A DNA stretch of 64,000 nucleotides from Defluviitaleaceae bacterium (GTDB taxonomy: Bacteria; Bacillota; Clostridia; Lachnospirales; WQUN01). Positions 52,501-61,276 of the stretch are shown piece after piece. The notes under the pieces were generated by a model. It saw nothing but the letters and a program-made list of their open reading frames with translations, did not search any database and was not told where the DNA came from. The DNA lies in NCBI GenBank assembly GCA_009781755.1, contig WQVD01000001.1:124001-188000 (forward strand), written 5' to 3'. The translations under genes and the position numbers were made by a program. Position 1 is the first letter of the stretch; every line of letters starts with the position of its first letter.

Positions 52501-53949
52501 GGGTCGCAATTCTGCGATGCTCGCCACAAATTCTTTATTGTTGCGCGTTTTTGCCAAGATATCGATGACTTGCTCGGTAAATTCCGCGCTGGTGACACGC
52601 CCGGACATTTCCCGCAGGGTGTACATCGCGTCCATTTCTTCGATGGAGAGTAGCAAGTCCTCGCGCCGCGTTCCCGACTTTAACACGTCTATCGCCGGGA
52701 AAATGCGCCGCTCGGCCATGCGCCTGTCCAGCACCAACTCCAAATTCCCCGTGCCTTTAAATTCTTCAAAAATCACGTCATCCATTTTACTTCCCGTTTC
52801 TACCAACGCGGTGGCAAGGATAGTAAGCGACCCGCCATTCTCCACGTTACGCGCCGCACCAAAAAATTTTTTTGGCATGTACAGCGCCGCTGGATCCAAC
52901 CCACCGGACAACGTGCGCCCACCCGCCGGTATCAACAAATTATACGCCCGCGATAGCCGCGTAATGGAGTCCAGCAGGATAATCAAATCCTTGCCCTGCT
53001 CCACCATGCGCTTGGCACGTTCCAATACCATTTCGGCCAAGCGTTTATGATTTTCGGGCTGCTCGTCAAAAGTGGAATACACAACGGAGCAATTTTTACC
53101 TACAACCGAGCGTTGGATATCGGTGACTTCCTCGGGGCGTTCATCAATGAGCAACACAATCAAATGTGCCTGAGGATGATTGCGCGTGATGGCGTTGGCA
53201 ATTTGCTTAAGCAGCATCGTCTTGCCCGCTTTGGGCGGTGAAACAATCATGCCCCGCTGCCCAAACCCAATGGGCGACAACAAATCGATCAAGCGCGGTG
53301 CCAGCGTATGCCGTGCGGTAGGCGCACCAAAAGGCTGCTCCAGCGTAATACGATTTTCCGGAAAAATAGGCGTAAGCGATTCAAATAATTTGCGCCGCGT
53401 CGTCAAGTCGGGGGATTCTCCATTCAATGATTTAACTTGACTAATTGCATTAAATTTTTCGCCGGGGTTGCTACGAATGGGGCCGTTGATTAAATCTCCC
53501 GTTCGCAGTTGAAACCGCCGTATTTGCGATGGCGAAACATATATATCCCCCGTACTCGGCAAGAAATTGTTTGTACGCAGGAAACCATAACCATCCGGCA
53601 TGATTTCCAAAATTCCTTCCACACATTGCTCAGTTGGGGTTGGTGGAGCTGGCGGGGCTGGTGGGGTTGGCGCAATTTCAATTGCGTTTATTGCTACCGG
53701 TGTGGACTTTGGCACAGGTGGTAAAACCTCAGCTGTTTTGGCTGCGGGCATTTTCGCTACACGCGGTTTTACTTGCTTCACCGTGCGCGGCCGCACTACA
53801 GGCGCCGAATCCGCAACCTCCGAAACAACAGAAGAAGCCGATGAAATTAATTCCATCAGCTCCGCTTTTTTGTATTTCGTTATGCTTTTAATTCCCAACA
53901 ATTTTGCGCGGTCACGCAATTGAAGCAGTGACAATTCAGACAGATTCAT
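52492..53949 (-). CDS. rho: Transcription termination factor Rho
   Basis: 485 residues. N-terminal Rho_N helices (MNLSELSLLQLRDRAKLLGI) are followed by a Pro/Ala/Val-rich linker (about 50-110), the cold-shock RNA-binding domain (GDIYVSPSQIRRFQLRTGD) and the hexameric ATPase with Walker A SPPKAGKT and LLDSITRLSRAYN. The linker is longer than in E. coli Rho. The start with GAGG seven bases upstream is preferred. Rho-dependent termination therefore operates in this organism. Confidence 0.97.
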   Translation of the reverse strand: MNLSELSLLQLRDRAKLLGIKSITKYKKAELMELISSASSVVSEVADSAPVVRPRTVKQVKPRVAKMPAAKTAEVLPPVPKSTPVAINAIEIAPTPPAPPAPPTPTEQCVEGILEIMPDGYGFLRTNNFLPSTGDIYVSPSQIRRFQLRTGDLINGPIRSNPGEKFNAISQVKSLNGESPDLTTRRKLFESLTPIFPENRITLEQPFGAPTARHTLAPRLIDLLSPIGFGQRGMIVSPPKAGKTMLLKQIANAITRNHPQAHLIVLLIDERPEEVTDIQRSVVGKNCSVVYSTFDEQPENHKRLAEMVLERAKRMVEQGKDLIILLDSITRLSRAYNLLIPAGGRTLSGGLDPAALYMPKKFFGAARNVENGGSLTILATALVETGSKMDDVIFEEFKGTGNLELVLDRRMAERRIFPAIDVLKSGTRREDLLLSIEEMDAMYTLREMSGRVTSAEFTEQVIDILAKTRNNKEFVASIAELRPKK

Positions 53950-54020
53950 TTGATTTCCTCTTTGCATCAAAAATGTACTGCCTCATTGTATGATACAACG
54001 GACGAACTTATGCCATACGA

Positions 54021-55169
54021 TTATGGCAAGCGCGGAATGATTAGACGCTGATTGGCTTGCAACTGTGCCGGATTGGTGATTCCGTTCGCTTCCATGATGA
54101 TCGGATACAAGCTAGCATTGTCATAAAATAGTCTTGCAATTTGAGAAAGAGTTTGCCCGGGCGCTACGGTATGGTATTGGTGCGGCGGCGGTGGCGGCGG
54201 TTCCGTAGGGTCGGGTGTAGGAGGGGGCGGCTCGGGCACATCCGCCGGCGGGTCAAAAATGTCTTCAACGTTATAACCGTTAGCAATTAAAAAATTTTTT
54301 AATGTTTCCAAATCTTCGTTGGCGTGATCCAAAGCCTCGCGCGCTACTTCTAAATCCATTTGCAACGCAGTGACACCGGGATGATCAGACGCAGTGGTTC
54401 CATTATCGCCCGGATCGCCATATGGTGGGGCTTCAGAGCCGGGGGTAACACCGCCTGCATTCAATTGCGCGCGCAGTTCATTATTTTCATTGATTAAACT
54501 CCTGTGTTGAAACACCATTACAATCATCACAATCAAAACGGCAAGTACACCTGCCAACGCAATCCATCTGATAGGGCTGGATGATTGATAATTATCATAA
54601 TCTGCTTTGGATGTACGTGCACGCGGCTTGATGCCCGCTGGATGAACAACGCGGTCATCAGAGCCGTTGCGATCCATTACGCCCGGGTCACGTGCCGTAC
54701 CCAATGCGTCACGATTACCGCCGTACCTATTTTTGAAGGAATCTACATCCTCGCCAATATTGGACGCATCGTGTTCATCGTCTAGGTGGCGTGACGGCAC
54801 AGGCTCACGCGTTACGGCAACGCGCGCGCGCATAGCAGGCTTGGGCTCGGGGTTGCGTACACCGGGGCGTTCGATTTTGCGTGATGGCGTAACGGCGGGT
54901 GCAACTACAGGACGCGGGCGTTCGCCGCGTTTATTGCGATTGTCGTTTAATTTAGATAAGAAATCGTCGCTACTAGGTGCCACAGGCTCAGCTGTCCGTG
55001 CCGGAGCACGTTGTATGGGTGTGATGATTTCATCGTCTTCATCAAAAAGACGGCCTACAGCATTGCGGCCTCTTTTTTCGTCATATGCATCTATATATTC
55101 ATCATCGGTAAGGGTGTCTGTCGGCAACACATTATCGTTGTCAAATTCATTTCCATCGGTTGGATTCAA
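54021..55169 (-). CDS. Membrane-anchored LysM-domain protein
   Basis: 382 residues, TTG start with GGGGG eight bases upstream. A long polar, disordered cytoplasmic N-terminus (1-200) leads to one membrane segment (about 203-225), a short coiled coil (about 230-300), a Pro-rich linker (about 315-335) and a C-terminal LysM domain (YHTVAPGQTLSQIARLFYDN…LIIP), which should bind peptidoglycan outside the membrane. This architecture resembles the PEGA protein at 16243 (polar N-terminus, one TM, extracellular sugar-binding part). Confidence 0.8.
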   Translation of the reverse strand: MNPTDGNEFDNDNVLPTDTLTDDEYIDAYDEKRGRNAVGRLFDEDDEIITPIQRAPARTAEPVAPSSDDFLSKLNDNRNKRGERPRPVVAPAVTPSRKIERPGVRNPEPKPAMRARVAVTREPVPSRHLDDEHDASNIGEDVDSFKNRYGGNRDALGTARDPGVMDRNGSDDRVVHPAGIKPRARTSKADYDNYQSSSPIRWIALAGVLAVLIVMIVMVFQHRSLINENNELRAQLNAGGVTPGSEAPPYGDPGDNGTTASDHPGVTALQMDLEVAREALDHANEDLETLKNFLIANGYNVEDIFDPPADVPEPPPPTPDPTEPPPPPPHQYHTVAPGQTLSQIARLFYDNASLYPIIMEANGITNPAQLQANQRLIIPRLP

Positions 55170-55238
55170 GCCTATCGCCCCCAGATTTATGTATTTATTT
55201 GAATCTAAAATCGATTGTAGTATTTTTGCATAGGGGTG

Positions 55239-55943
55239 TCAAGAATTACGCCGAAAATCGCCATATTTTGTTTGAATCCTGTCGATTTTTTCCAAAATCG
55301 GCCGTGCCATTAATAAAATAAATACCGCCGTAGCGACACCATGCACAATGTCAAACGGCAAACCGTACATAAATGAAAACAAAAACATGTCTCGCGTTGG
55401 CTGAGGTTGAAACATAAGTACTCCTGCCGAGTTCATAATACCGCCATATACAACCACCGTTACTAACGCGCCAAATATCGCCAACACCACCCTTGAAATT
55501 GATTTGTTTCGATGATGAAACAACGCCCCTGCCAACAATCCAATTAATCCCATAGCAAGCATCTGCCAAGGTGTCCAAGGTCCCTGGCCAAAAAAGATAT
55601 TACTCACCAAAATCGTCATCGCACCCACCATAAAACCAATTTCCCCGCCCAAGGCCACCCCACTGATAATCACCACCGCCACCACCGGTTTAAATTGCGG
55701 CAGCATAAAAAAAGCAGCCCGACCCGCCACAGCTATGGCAACTAAAACAGCAATCATTACCAACTCACGCGCAGGCGGCTTGCGACTTTCATACAAGAAA
55801 GCAAACGGTATGAAAATTTGCATCAAAATCAACAACGAAATCACAAAAAACCGCCGGTCATCCAAAAAATAAATCCCCGCAAAAATCGTAAGCACGATGG
55901 TGGCGAGCATCACAAGGGATATCCACACGCGGTTAAACTTCAT
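55239..55943 (-). CDS. ECF transporter S component, CbrT-like (cobalamin)
   Basis: 234 residues with about six membrane segments. The middle stretch AVAGRAAFFMLPQFKPVVAVVIISG and FFGQGPWTPWQMLAMGLIG match the cobalamin S component CbrT as I know it. S components bind the vitamin and toggle in the ECF complex. The chosen ATG overlaps the ATPase gene by 11 bases; the longer frame adds 32 residues that overlap that gene. It is the last gene of a riboswitch-controlled B12 operon, which independently supports the substrate. Confidence 0.8.
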   Translation of the reverse strand: MKFNRVWISLVMLATIVLTIFAGIYFLDDRRFFVISLLILMQIFIPFAFLYESRKPPARELVMIAVLVAIAVAGRAAFFMLPQFKPVVAVVIISGVALGGEIGFMVGAMTILVSNIFFGQGPWTPWQMLAMGLIGLLAGALFHHRNKSISRVVLAIFGALVTVVVYGGIMNSAGVLMFQPQPTRDMFLFSFMYGLPFDIVHGVATAVFILLMARPILEKIDRIQTKYGDFRRNS

Positions 55944-57540
55944 GCAATGCCTCAATAATATCATCTGCGGTAATCGCCGCAGGCAAAATACCGCGTGCCA
56001 TGCGGTTAGCAGCCGTGGTGTAAAATCGATTGCCCGCAAAAAATGCCCGCGTATTACTTTGTGCTACGACATCACCATCGAATAATAATGCACAATTATC
56101 CGCACATTCGGCACAAAATTCGATATCGTGGCTTACGATTACAATGGTCATGCCTTCAGATGCCAGTCTACGCAGGATTTTGATGAATGATTGCTTGTAA
56201 TGCGCATCCACGCCTTTTGTCGGTTCATCCAACAGCAAGATTTTTGGCTGCGTTAAGAGGATTTTTGCAAGCGCGGCTCGTTGTTGTTCGCCGCCGGATA
56301 AGTCATAAGGGTGGCTTTCCAATACCGCTTCTAATTCGCACAAGCCGATGGTTCGCGCAAGCTCGTTAGCATCCGATGTAATTTCGCGCAGGTCGTCGGC
56401 AACGGTATTACGCAAGAACAGCGCTTGCGGGTTTTGCGTTAGCAAGCGAACTGCATGTGTGGCGCTTACTTTTCCGCGCTGCGGCTTGATCAAACCAGTT
56501 GCAACCGACAGCAGCGTAGACTTCCCTGCCCCATTGCCACCCAAAATGGCCGTAATTTCACTATGGCGGGCAGTGAACGATACGCCCTTCAATACATCTG
56601 GAGCGTTTTTTTCATACTTGAACCATATATCTTTTAAAGTTAAAGCGAAGGAGTATTTAGAAGATTGTATTTGCGCCGATGAATTAATTGCTTGTGATTG
56701 CTGCGGCGATATGCGCTGCACAGCCAGCCAATTTATACCCTCCCGCAGCGTAAGCGGGCATTCACAACCGCAGGAATCTACGGCCGCCCATATATGCGCT
56801 GGTGTAGGCATCGCACAGAAAAACGTGCTTTCAACTTCGCGTAATCCCATGACCGCTTCGCGCGGGCTACCGGATGCAATTATGCGCCCCGCATCCAGCA
56901 CCAAAACCTGCGCCGCCAACGGCAAAACCTCTTCCAAACGATGCTCAGTCAAGACAATGGTCATGCCAGTTTCGCGGTTCATCTTGCTCAACGCCGTTAT
57001 GAAATCCCCTGCTGCGATGGGATCAAGTTGTGCAGTCGGTTCATCTAAAATTAACACTGAAGGTTGCATAACGCATACACTTGCCAACGCCAGTAATTGT
57101 TTTTGTCCACCCGACAACGTGGCAACATCACGACGAAATAATGATTGTATTCCAAAAAAATTCGCCATTTCTGCCACGCGCAGGCGGATATCAGTTGATG
57201 GCACGCCCAAGCTTTCCAATCCAAACGCCAATTCGTGCCATACTTTGTCCGTCACAATTTGATCGTCGGGTGATTGCGCCACGAAGCCGATTTTCGAAGC
57301 GACATCACGCAGTGGCATGTCGTCCAACGGCGCGCGCTCGAATAATATGTTTCCTGTAAGCGTACCGTGTGGTGCGACGGCGGGTTTTAATAAGCGCAGC
57401 AACGTAGTTTTCCCACTGCCCGACGCGCCGCACAATACAACAAAATCACCCTGTCGAATCGTCAAATTAATATTTGACAACGCACGGTGATTTCTTTTTG
57501 GATAAGTGAAGGTTACATCGCGGAGTTGATACGTTTCCAT
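55933..57540 (-). CDS. Fused double ECF ATPase (EcfA-EcfA')
   Basis: 535 residues with two complete ABC domains in one chain. Domain 1 (about 1-240): GASGSGKTTLL, LSGGQKQLLALA, LILDEPTAQLDP. Domain 2 (about 285-520): GGNGAGKSTLL, LSGGEQQRAALAKILL, LLLDEPTKGVDA. Both Walker and signature motifs are intact, so both sites should hydrolyse ATP. A true start 59 codons into the longest frame is chosen (METYQLRDV); the residues before it are low in coding sense. It overlaps ecfT by 28 bases. A dedicated ATPase with a vitamin-specific S component is a group-I-like ECF layout. Confidence 0.93.
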   Translation of the reverse strand: METYQLRDVTFTYPKRNHRALSNINLTIRQGDFVVLCGASGSGKTTLLRLLKPAVAPHGTLTGNILFERAPLDDMPLRDVASKIGFVAQSPDDQIVTDKVWHELAFGLESLGVPSTDIRLRVAEMANFFGIQSLFRRDVATLSGGQKQLLALASVCVMQPSVLILDEPTAQLDPIAAGDFITALSKMNRETGMTIVLTEHRLEEVLPLAAQVLVLDAGRIIASGSPREAVMGLREVESTFFCAMPTPAHIWAAVDSCGCECPLTLREGINWLAVQRISPQQSQAINSSAQIQSSKYSFALTLKDIWFKYEKNAPDVLKGVSFTARHSEITAILGGNGAGKSTLLSVATGLIKPQRGKVSATHAVRLLTQNPQALFLRNTVADDLREITSDANELARTIGLCELEAVLESHPYDLSGGEQQRAALAKILLTQPKILLLDEPTKGVDAHYKQSFIKILRRLASEGMTIVIVSHDIEFCAECADNCALLFDGDVVAQSNTRAFFAGNRFYTTAANRMARGILPAAITADDIIEALHEV

Positions 57541-58379
57541 ACCAAAACCTCTTTTGCTCGTAAAATAATCGGCACCGCGCCCAACGCAAAATAAGACACA
57601 AAAACAATCACCGACGCACCCGACAGCGCATGGAATTGCACGCTGGGGAAAAATCGGTAGCGATTTACACCCAAAGCAACCCCAACCCCCACCACCAATG
57701 CCATCGTTATCATCCACCCCAATGCAAAAACATCCCGACGATGGAATTTATACAAATGAAACGCCGTGCGCCTGCGCAATCCATAACCGCGTGCGGTCAT
57801 GCTGTTGGCCGTTTCAATGGAGTTTTCCAGCGCCCAAGTCATGAGTATGGATATCACCTTCAACGCATTGGGCTTGCGCCCCAAGCCTTTTTGCGCAACA
57901 ACAATTACCCTGCCCTGCCGAATCATACGCGGCACAAACCGCAACGACATTGACAGCAGCAGCGACAACGCAGGCCAAAATCGCCCAAACAAAAACACAA
58001 TTTTATCCGCTGTCATGACCGCGTTAACCGCAACAAACCATGTGATGACTGTAGCCAACATACCCGCCACGGCCAATCCGTACAGCACAGCTTCCAACGT
58101 CACGGGGTTGCCGTTGGGCAAATAAGTCAAAATCGTAACACCGCGGTGGTTAAAAAGCGGATTCATCGCTGCCGCAACCAACATCATCGGCAACAACAAC
58201 ACCAAGCCGCGCATCAAAACCCGTACACCCCGTAATAAAAACGCATACACGCCCGCACAAACAAACGAAATCACCAGCATAACCGGATGCAAAATAAACA
58301 TTGCAAACCCAATAACCACCACGAAATATACCAACCCAACAAACGGATGATAATCCGAAAAAGCATCGCGTTTTACCAC
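57513..58379 (-). CDS. ECF transporter T component (EcfT/CbiQ family)
   Basis: 288 residues, GTG start. Hydrophobic segments at both ends flank a cytoplasmic coupling region (about 150-200) that includes SMSLRFVPRMIRQG and SMTARGYG, the ARG-type motif that contacts the ATPase. It overlaps the DUF4430 lipoprotein gene by seven bases. It joins the S component and the double ATPase. Confidence 0.88.
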   Translation of the reverse strand: MVKRDAFSDYHPFVGLVYFVVVIGFAMFILHPVMLVISFVCAGVYAFLLRGVRVLMRGLVLLLPMMLVAAAMNPLFNHRGVTILTYLPNGNPVTLEAVLYGLAVAGMLATVITWFVAVNAVMTADKIVFLFGRFWPALSLLLSMSLRFVPRMIRQGRVIVVAQKGLGRKPNALKVISILMTWALENSIETANSMTARGYGLRRRTAFHLYKFHRRDVFALGWMITMALVVGVGVALGVNRYRFFPSVQFHALSGASVIVFVSYFALGAVPIILRAKEVLVWKRINSAM

Positions 58380-58858
58380 GTAGTGGCACCCAAGTCACGC
58401 CCCAAATCCAGCGTATAAGCCCAAATGACCACATCACCATCGCGCAATTCAACGCTACTTGCGCTAATGCCGGGGAATTCACCATTCACATGAAACTTCC
58501 AACCCGACAACGCCCCCGCGTCAAAAGCAAAGATATTTCCAATGGCTTCAACATACGCTTCATTAATAATAGGTGTAAACCGCGCAGACATATGGATGCG
58601 TTCATCCCGCATCGTGCGTTGCAGCACATCAAAAACGGTTTCGCCCACTGCCACGGCTACGTAACCGGAAAATATTACGCCATCAGCGGGTATGAGTTCA
58701 TGCTGACTACTGTCCAGTGCGTGCATGTTGGCGACCAACATGTCCACACGCACATGCAACGCCACTGTATACGGCCTGTAAGCATCCGAATTGTCAGCCG
58801 CTCCGCATGACGCAAAAAAAATTACGCACAACACCAGCAATGGAAATATTTTTTTCAT
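58373..58858 (-). CDS. DUF4430 (transcobalamin beta-domain-like) lipoprotein
   Basis: 161 residues. The lipoprotein signal ends in FFASC, so the protein is held on the outer face of the membrane. Residues about 65-160 match DUF4430: GETVFDVLQRTM, YVEAIGNIFAFDAGALSGWKFHVNGEFPG, LRDGDVVIWAYTLDLGRDLG. The same fold forms the C-terminal beta-domain of intrinsic factor and transcobalamin, which contacts the upper face of cobalamin. It overlaps the toroid gene by ATGA and ecfT by seven bases. I infer a cobalamin-binding role. Confidence 0.85.
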   Translation of the reverse strand: MKKIFPLLVLCVIFFASCGAADNSDAYRPYTVALHVRVDMLVANMHALDSSQHELIPADGVIFSGYVAVAVGETVFDVLQRTMRDERIHMSARFTPIINEAYVEAIGNIFAFDAGALSGWKFHVNGEFPGISASSVELRDGDVVIWAYTLDLGRDLGATTW

Positions 58859-59775
58859 CGCGCGCTCGATACGTTCATGTTGGCCATAAATTGGTAATAC
58901 ACCGCCAACGCATACGCGGCTTGCACCGTAGTTAATGCGTTGACGCGCCCGGAAAATCCTTCGCGGATAAAGCCACCCAAAGCAGGGTCATACCACTGCA
59001 TCAAATGGTTCACGTAGTATGCGGCATATTCTGCATATGCCGCACCCAAGCCCACCAATGCAACAATCATTTGCGCGGTGCTTTCCGCATTGTTAAATGT
59101 TTGCGCGTGTAGCCATGGCATCGCACGCCCGACCGCATGCACCGCGCGGCTATTTCCTTGCAAATAAAACGGTGCCAATGCCCGCACTGCCATCGCCGTC
59201 GTATCAATGTCAAACGCCGAAGAAGGTTGTGCAGGGTTCAGGCTCCAGCTACCATCCGCACGCTGCACATGCATCAAATGCGCGAAAAACAACGACGATG
59301 ATTGCCCCACCGTGTTCAGCGCACGCAAAGCATAAATATCTGCCATAATCGTGCGGTTCATCACAGCCCGCGATGACACCGGCACAAATCGCCAAAACGG
59401 CTGCGCGAAATTACGCCCTGCAAAATCCGTCGCATCCAACCCCAATGCATCTAATGCCAGCACCACTCGCTGATAATCCGTCCACCGCCGCAATGCACGC
59501 GAGGTATCTCCGGACAATTCATCCAGCCAACTTTGCAACCATGCATCGCCCATATCAATGCGGCCTGCGTGCACCAAGGCAATCACCGACCACTCACCAA
59601 TAATGCCACCGACTTGCGGGCCATCAGGTGAAGCGGCTTGCATCCAATCAAGCGCATTATGCATGGCGACTTGCCAAGGTTCTCGCACAGACGAAGTTGT
59701 ACTATTGGCGTACACCGGCATCATCAATGACAGGCCAAGACCTAAGATTAAAATGGCTAGCGTAATTTTCCGCAT
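58855..59775 (-). CDS. Secreted alpha/alpha-toroid protein (transcobalamin alpha-domain-like)
   Basis: 306 residues. A signal peptide (MRKITLAILILGLGLSLMMPVYA) is followed by repeated helical hairpins with the terpenoid-cyclase-like pattern (MHVQRADGSWSLNPAQPSSAFDIDTTAMAVRAL; AESTAQMIVALVGLG; YDPALGGFIREG; LTTVQAAYALAVYY). This is the fold of the alpha-domain of intrinsic factor and transcobalamin. No cyclase Asp motif is seen. It is exported but lacks a lipobox, so it is free or held by the partner lipoprotein encoded next. Position in the B12 operon supports a cobalamin-binding role. Confidence 0.78.
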   Translation of the reverse strand: MRKITLAILILGLGLSLMMPVYANSTTSSVREPWQVAMHNALDWMQAASPDGPQVGGIIGEWSVIALVHAGRIDMGDAWLQSWLDELSGDTSRALRRWTDYQRVVLALDALGLDATDFAGRNFAQPFWRFVPVSSRAVMNRTIMADIYALRALNTVGQSSSLFFAHLMHVQRADGSWSLNPAQPSSAFDIDTTAMAVRALAPFYLQGNSRAVHAVGRAMPWLHAQTFNNAESTAQMIVALVGLGAAYAEYAAYYVNHLMQWYDPALGGFIREGFSGRVNALTTVQAAYALAVYYQFMANMNVSSAR

Positions 59776-59824
59776 TTCATCACATCCTGTTTTAGTATGT
59801 AAGGGTGTGTATCACACCCATGTA

Positions 59825-60958
59825 TTACAAAAAATAATGCCACATATTGAATGTAATTATCATTGCCACGCCAAAACGATTAAGGATACCATCGTCATTA
59901 TAAAAGAACGAATCAACGCCTACAATTTCAACAAGTGTGTCTGGCTCCATAAAATCGATTGGGAAATTGGCAAGACTTGCCATTTCAACAAATTCGCTCA
60001 AGGTAACTGCGCCATGAATATCCGTAACCGGCAAATCCAGCCACGCGATTGGTTGTGCATACCAAGCAGTATCAGTGGTCATCACGGCAGGTTCGCCCGC
60101 AATGCGCCACAAAATTGTAGCTGCCATTGCATAGGTAAGCATTCCATAGGGGTCAAAATGTGTTGAAGACACACCGACCATAACACCCGTGTAATTTACA
60201 AAGCGCACCGCATGCATTGCCTCCCGGTCATCATCCACATCAATGAATGGGTTAGCCCATGCAGAATCGTTAATGATATACATAAATCTTATTAGCATAT
60301 CGGTAACGTCAAAAAATTCTTCTTCATTGGACGCTGTTTCAATCGCGGCGTCATACTTCGCATTCACCCAACGCGCAGCGATTTCGTTTAGTAATATTTC
60401 AGCGGCTTCATCGTTACTCTCATTTACATAGGCTACGATGGCGCGGATGACTTCTGTTTCATCGGCGTGGCGGAAGGGGGGATCCATCCAAAACCCTTCG
60501 TCTTCACCCAACCCCAAGTCCGCACCCCATCCGGCAATGGAAAATTGCCAACGCAGCACATCGCCATCGGCAACCGGCAAATCTATTGCGCCTGCTTGAG
60601 CCATGGTATGATTGTGTGTAAACATCCAACCTGCTTCTTCGGTACGGTCAAAGCTACCCAGTGATCCGCCATCAGGGAGGATGCCATAAACGCGTTCTAA
60701 CATACCCCAATCATCTAATTCATATTCCAATCCCAACAATTCAAAAAGGGCAACCGTAGCATCCCATGCCGTTGCCCCTGACTCCACCATTATTGCCGTA
60801 GGCTCCACGAAAAAGCCGTAGCTCAACGTCAAGCCTTCCAATGTAATGTATACGGTGTACGTATCCTCTTCTTCCTCCGCGTATGCTTGCATAGGCAAAA
60901 ACATAATCGCAAGTAACGTAATGGCCACCAACCACTTTACAAATCCAAATCTTTTCAT
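59825..60958 (-). CDS. Secreted DUF4430 protein with SLH-like C-terminus
   Basis: 377 residues. Signal peptide (1-27), then a DUF4430 domain (about 30-155: TAWDATVALFELLG, EEAGWMFTHN, VADGDVLRWQFSIAGWGADLG). The C-terminal part contains at least one S-layer-homology-like unit (FVNYTGVMVGVSSTHFDPYGMLTYAMAATILWRIAGE, about 255-295). It could therefore be attached to the cell wall and present a cobalamin-binding domain further out than the lipoprotein. First gene after the cobalamin riboswitch. The second and third SLH units, if present, are degenerate. Confidence 0.78.
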   Translation of the reverse strand: MKRFGFVKWLVAITLLAIMFLPMQAYAEEEEDTYTVYITLEGLTLSYGFFVEPTAIMVESGATAWDATVALFELLGLEYELDDWGMLERVYGILPDGGSLGSFDRTEEAGWMFTHNHTMAQAGAIDLPVADGDVLRWQFSIAGWGADLGLGEDEGFWMDPPFRHADETEVIRAIVAYVNESNDEAAEILLNEIAARWVNAKYDAAIETASNEEEFFDVTDMLIRFMYIINDSAWANPFIDVDDDREAMHAVRFVNYTGVMVGVSSTHFDPYGMLTYAMAATILWRIAGEPAVMTTDTAWYAQPIAWLDLPVTDIHGAVTLSEFVEMASLANFPIDFMEPDTLVEIVGVDSFFYNDDGILNRFGVAMIITFNMWHYFL

Positions 60959-60999
60959 CGATTGTTGCTCCTCTCGAATTACAGCGCGATTTTCACATG

Positions 61000-61028
61000 A
61001 AAAAAGCGCCGCTTATACGAGCGTGCGC
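61000..61028 (-). terminator. Terminator in the cobalamin riboswitch expression platform
   Basis: On the minus strand GCGC-A-CGCT pairs with AGCG-GCGC, followed by TTTTTT. It lies between the aptamer and the first gene. Confidence 0.75.
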
Positions 61029-61079
61029 AAACAAAAGACGCATCCAACGCCTTGTTCACGTCATTTCGCCCGGGGAAAT

Positions 61080-61198
61080 GCGTTATAACACCGCGGTATA
61101 TCTGACTTATCGGAATGAACCGCTTCACAGTGACCCGCTCGCAGGGATTTGCACCCTATTCTACCTTGTTGCTTGCGCAATTGCGGTGTTACGGCGTT
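61080..61198 (-). ncRNA. Cobalamin riboswitch aptamer
   Basis: On the minus strand: GGGTGCAAATCCCTGCGAGCGGGTCACTGTGAAGCGG, the conserved cobalamin core, followed by AAGTCAGATATACC, which corresponds to the B12-box. The closing helix forms between TAACACCGC and GCGGTGTTA. The terminator at 61000 completes an OFF switch for the ECF/DUF4430 operon. Confidence 0.88.
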
Positions 61199-61199
61199 T

Positions 61200-61228
61200 A
61201 TAGTAGCGCATTGTTTGCGTTCTTGCAA
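61200..61228 (-). promoter_or_regulatory. Promoter of the cobalamin operon
   Basis: TTGCAA at 61223-61228, 17 bases, TACTAT at 61200-61205, reading leftward. The aptamer begins at once downstream. It overlaps the parA promoter on the other strand. Confidence 0.5.
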
Positions 61229-61243
61229 GCGTGTTTGTATAAT
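61215..61243 (+). promoter_or_regulatory. Promoter of parA-parB
   Basis: TTGCGT, 17 bases, and a perfect TATAAT reading rightward, 34 bases before the parA start. Confidence 0.55.
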
Positions 61244-61276
61244 GCACGGAGTTTATCGTAAAGGGTGTTTACATAC

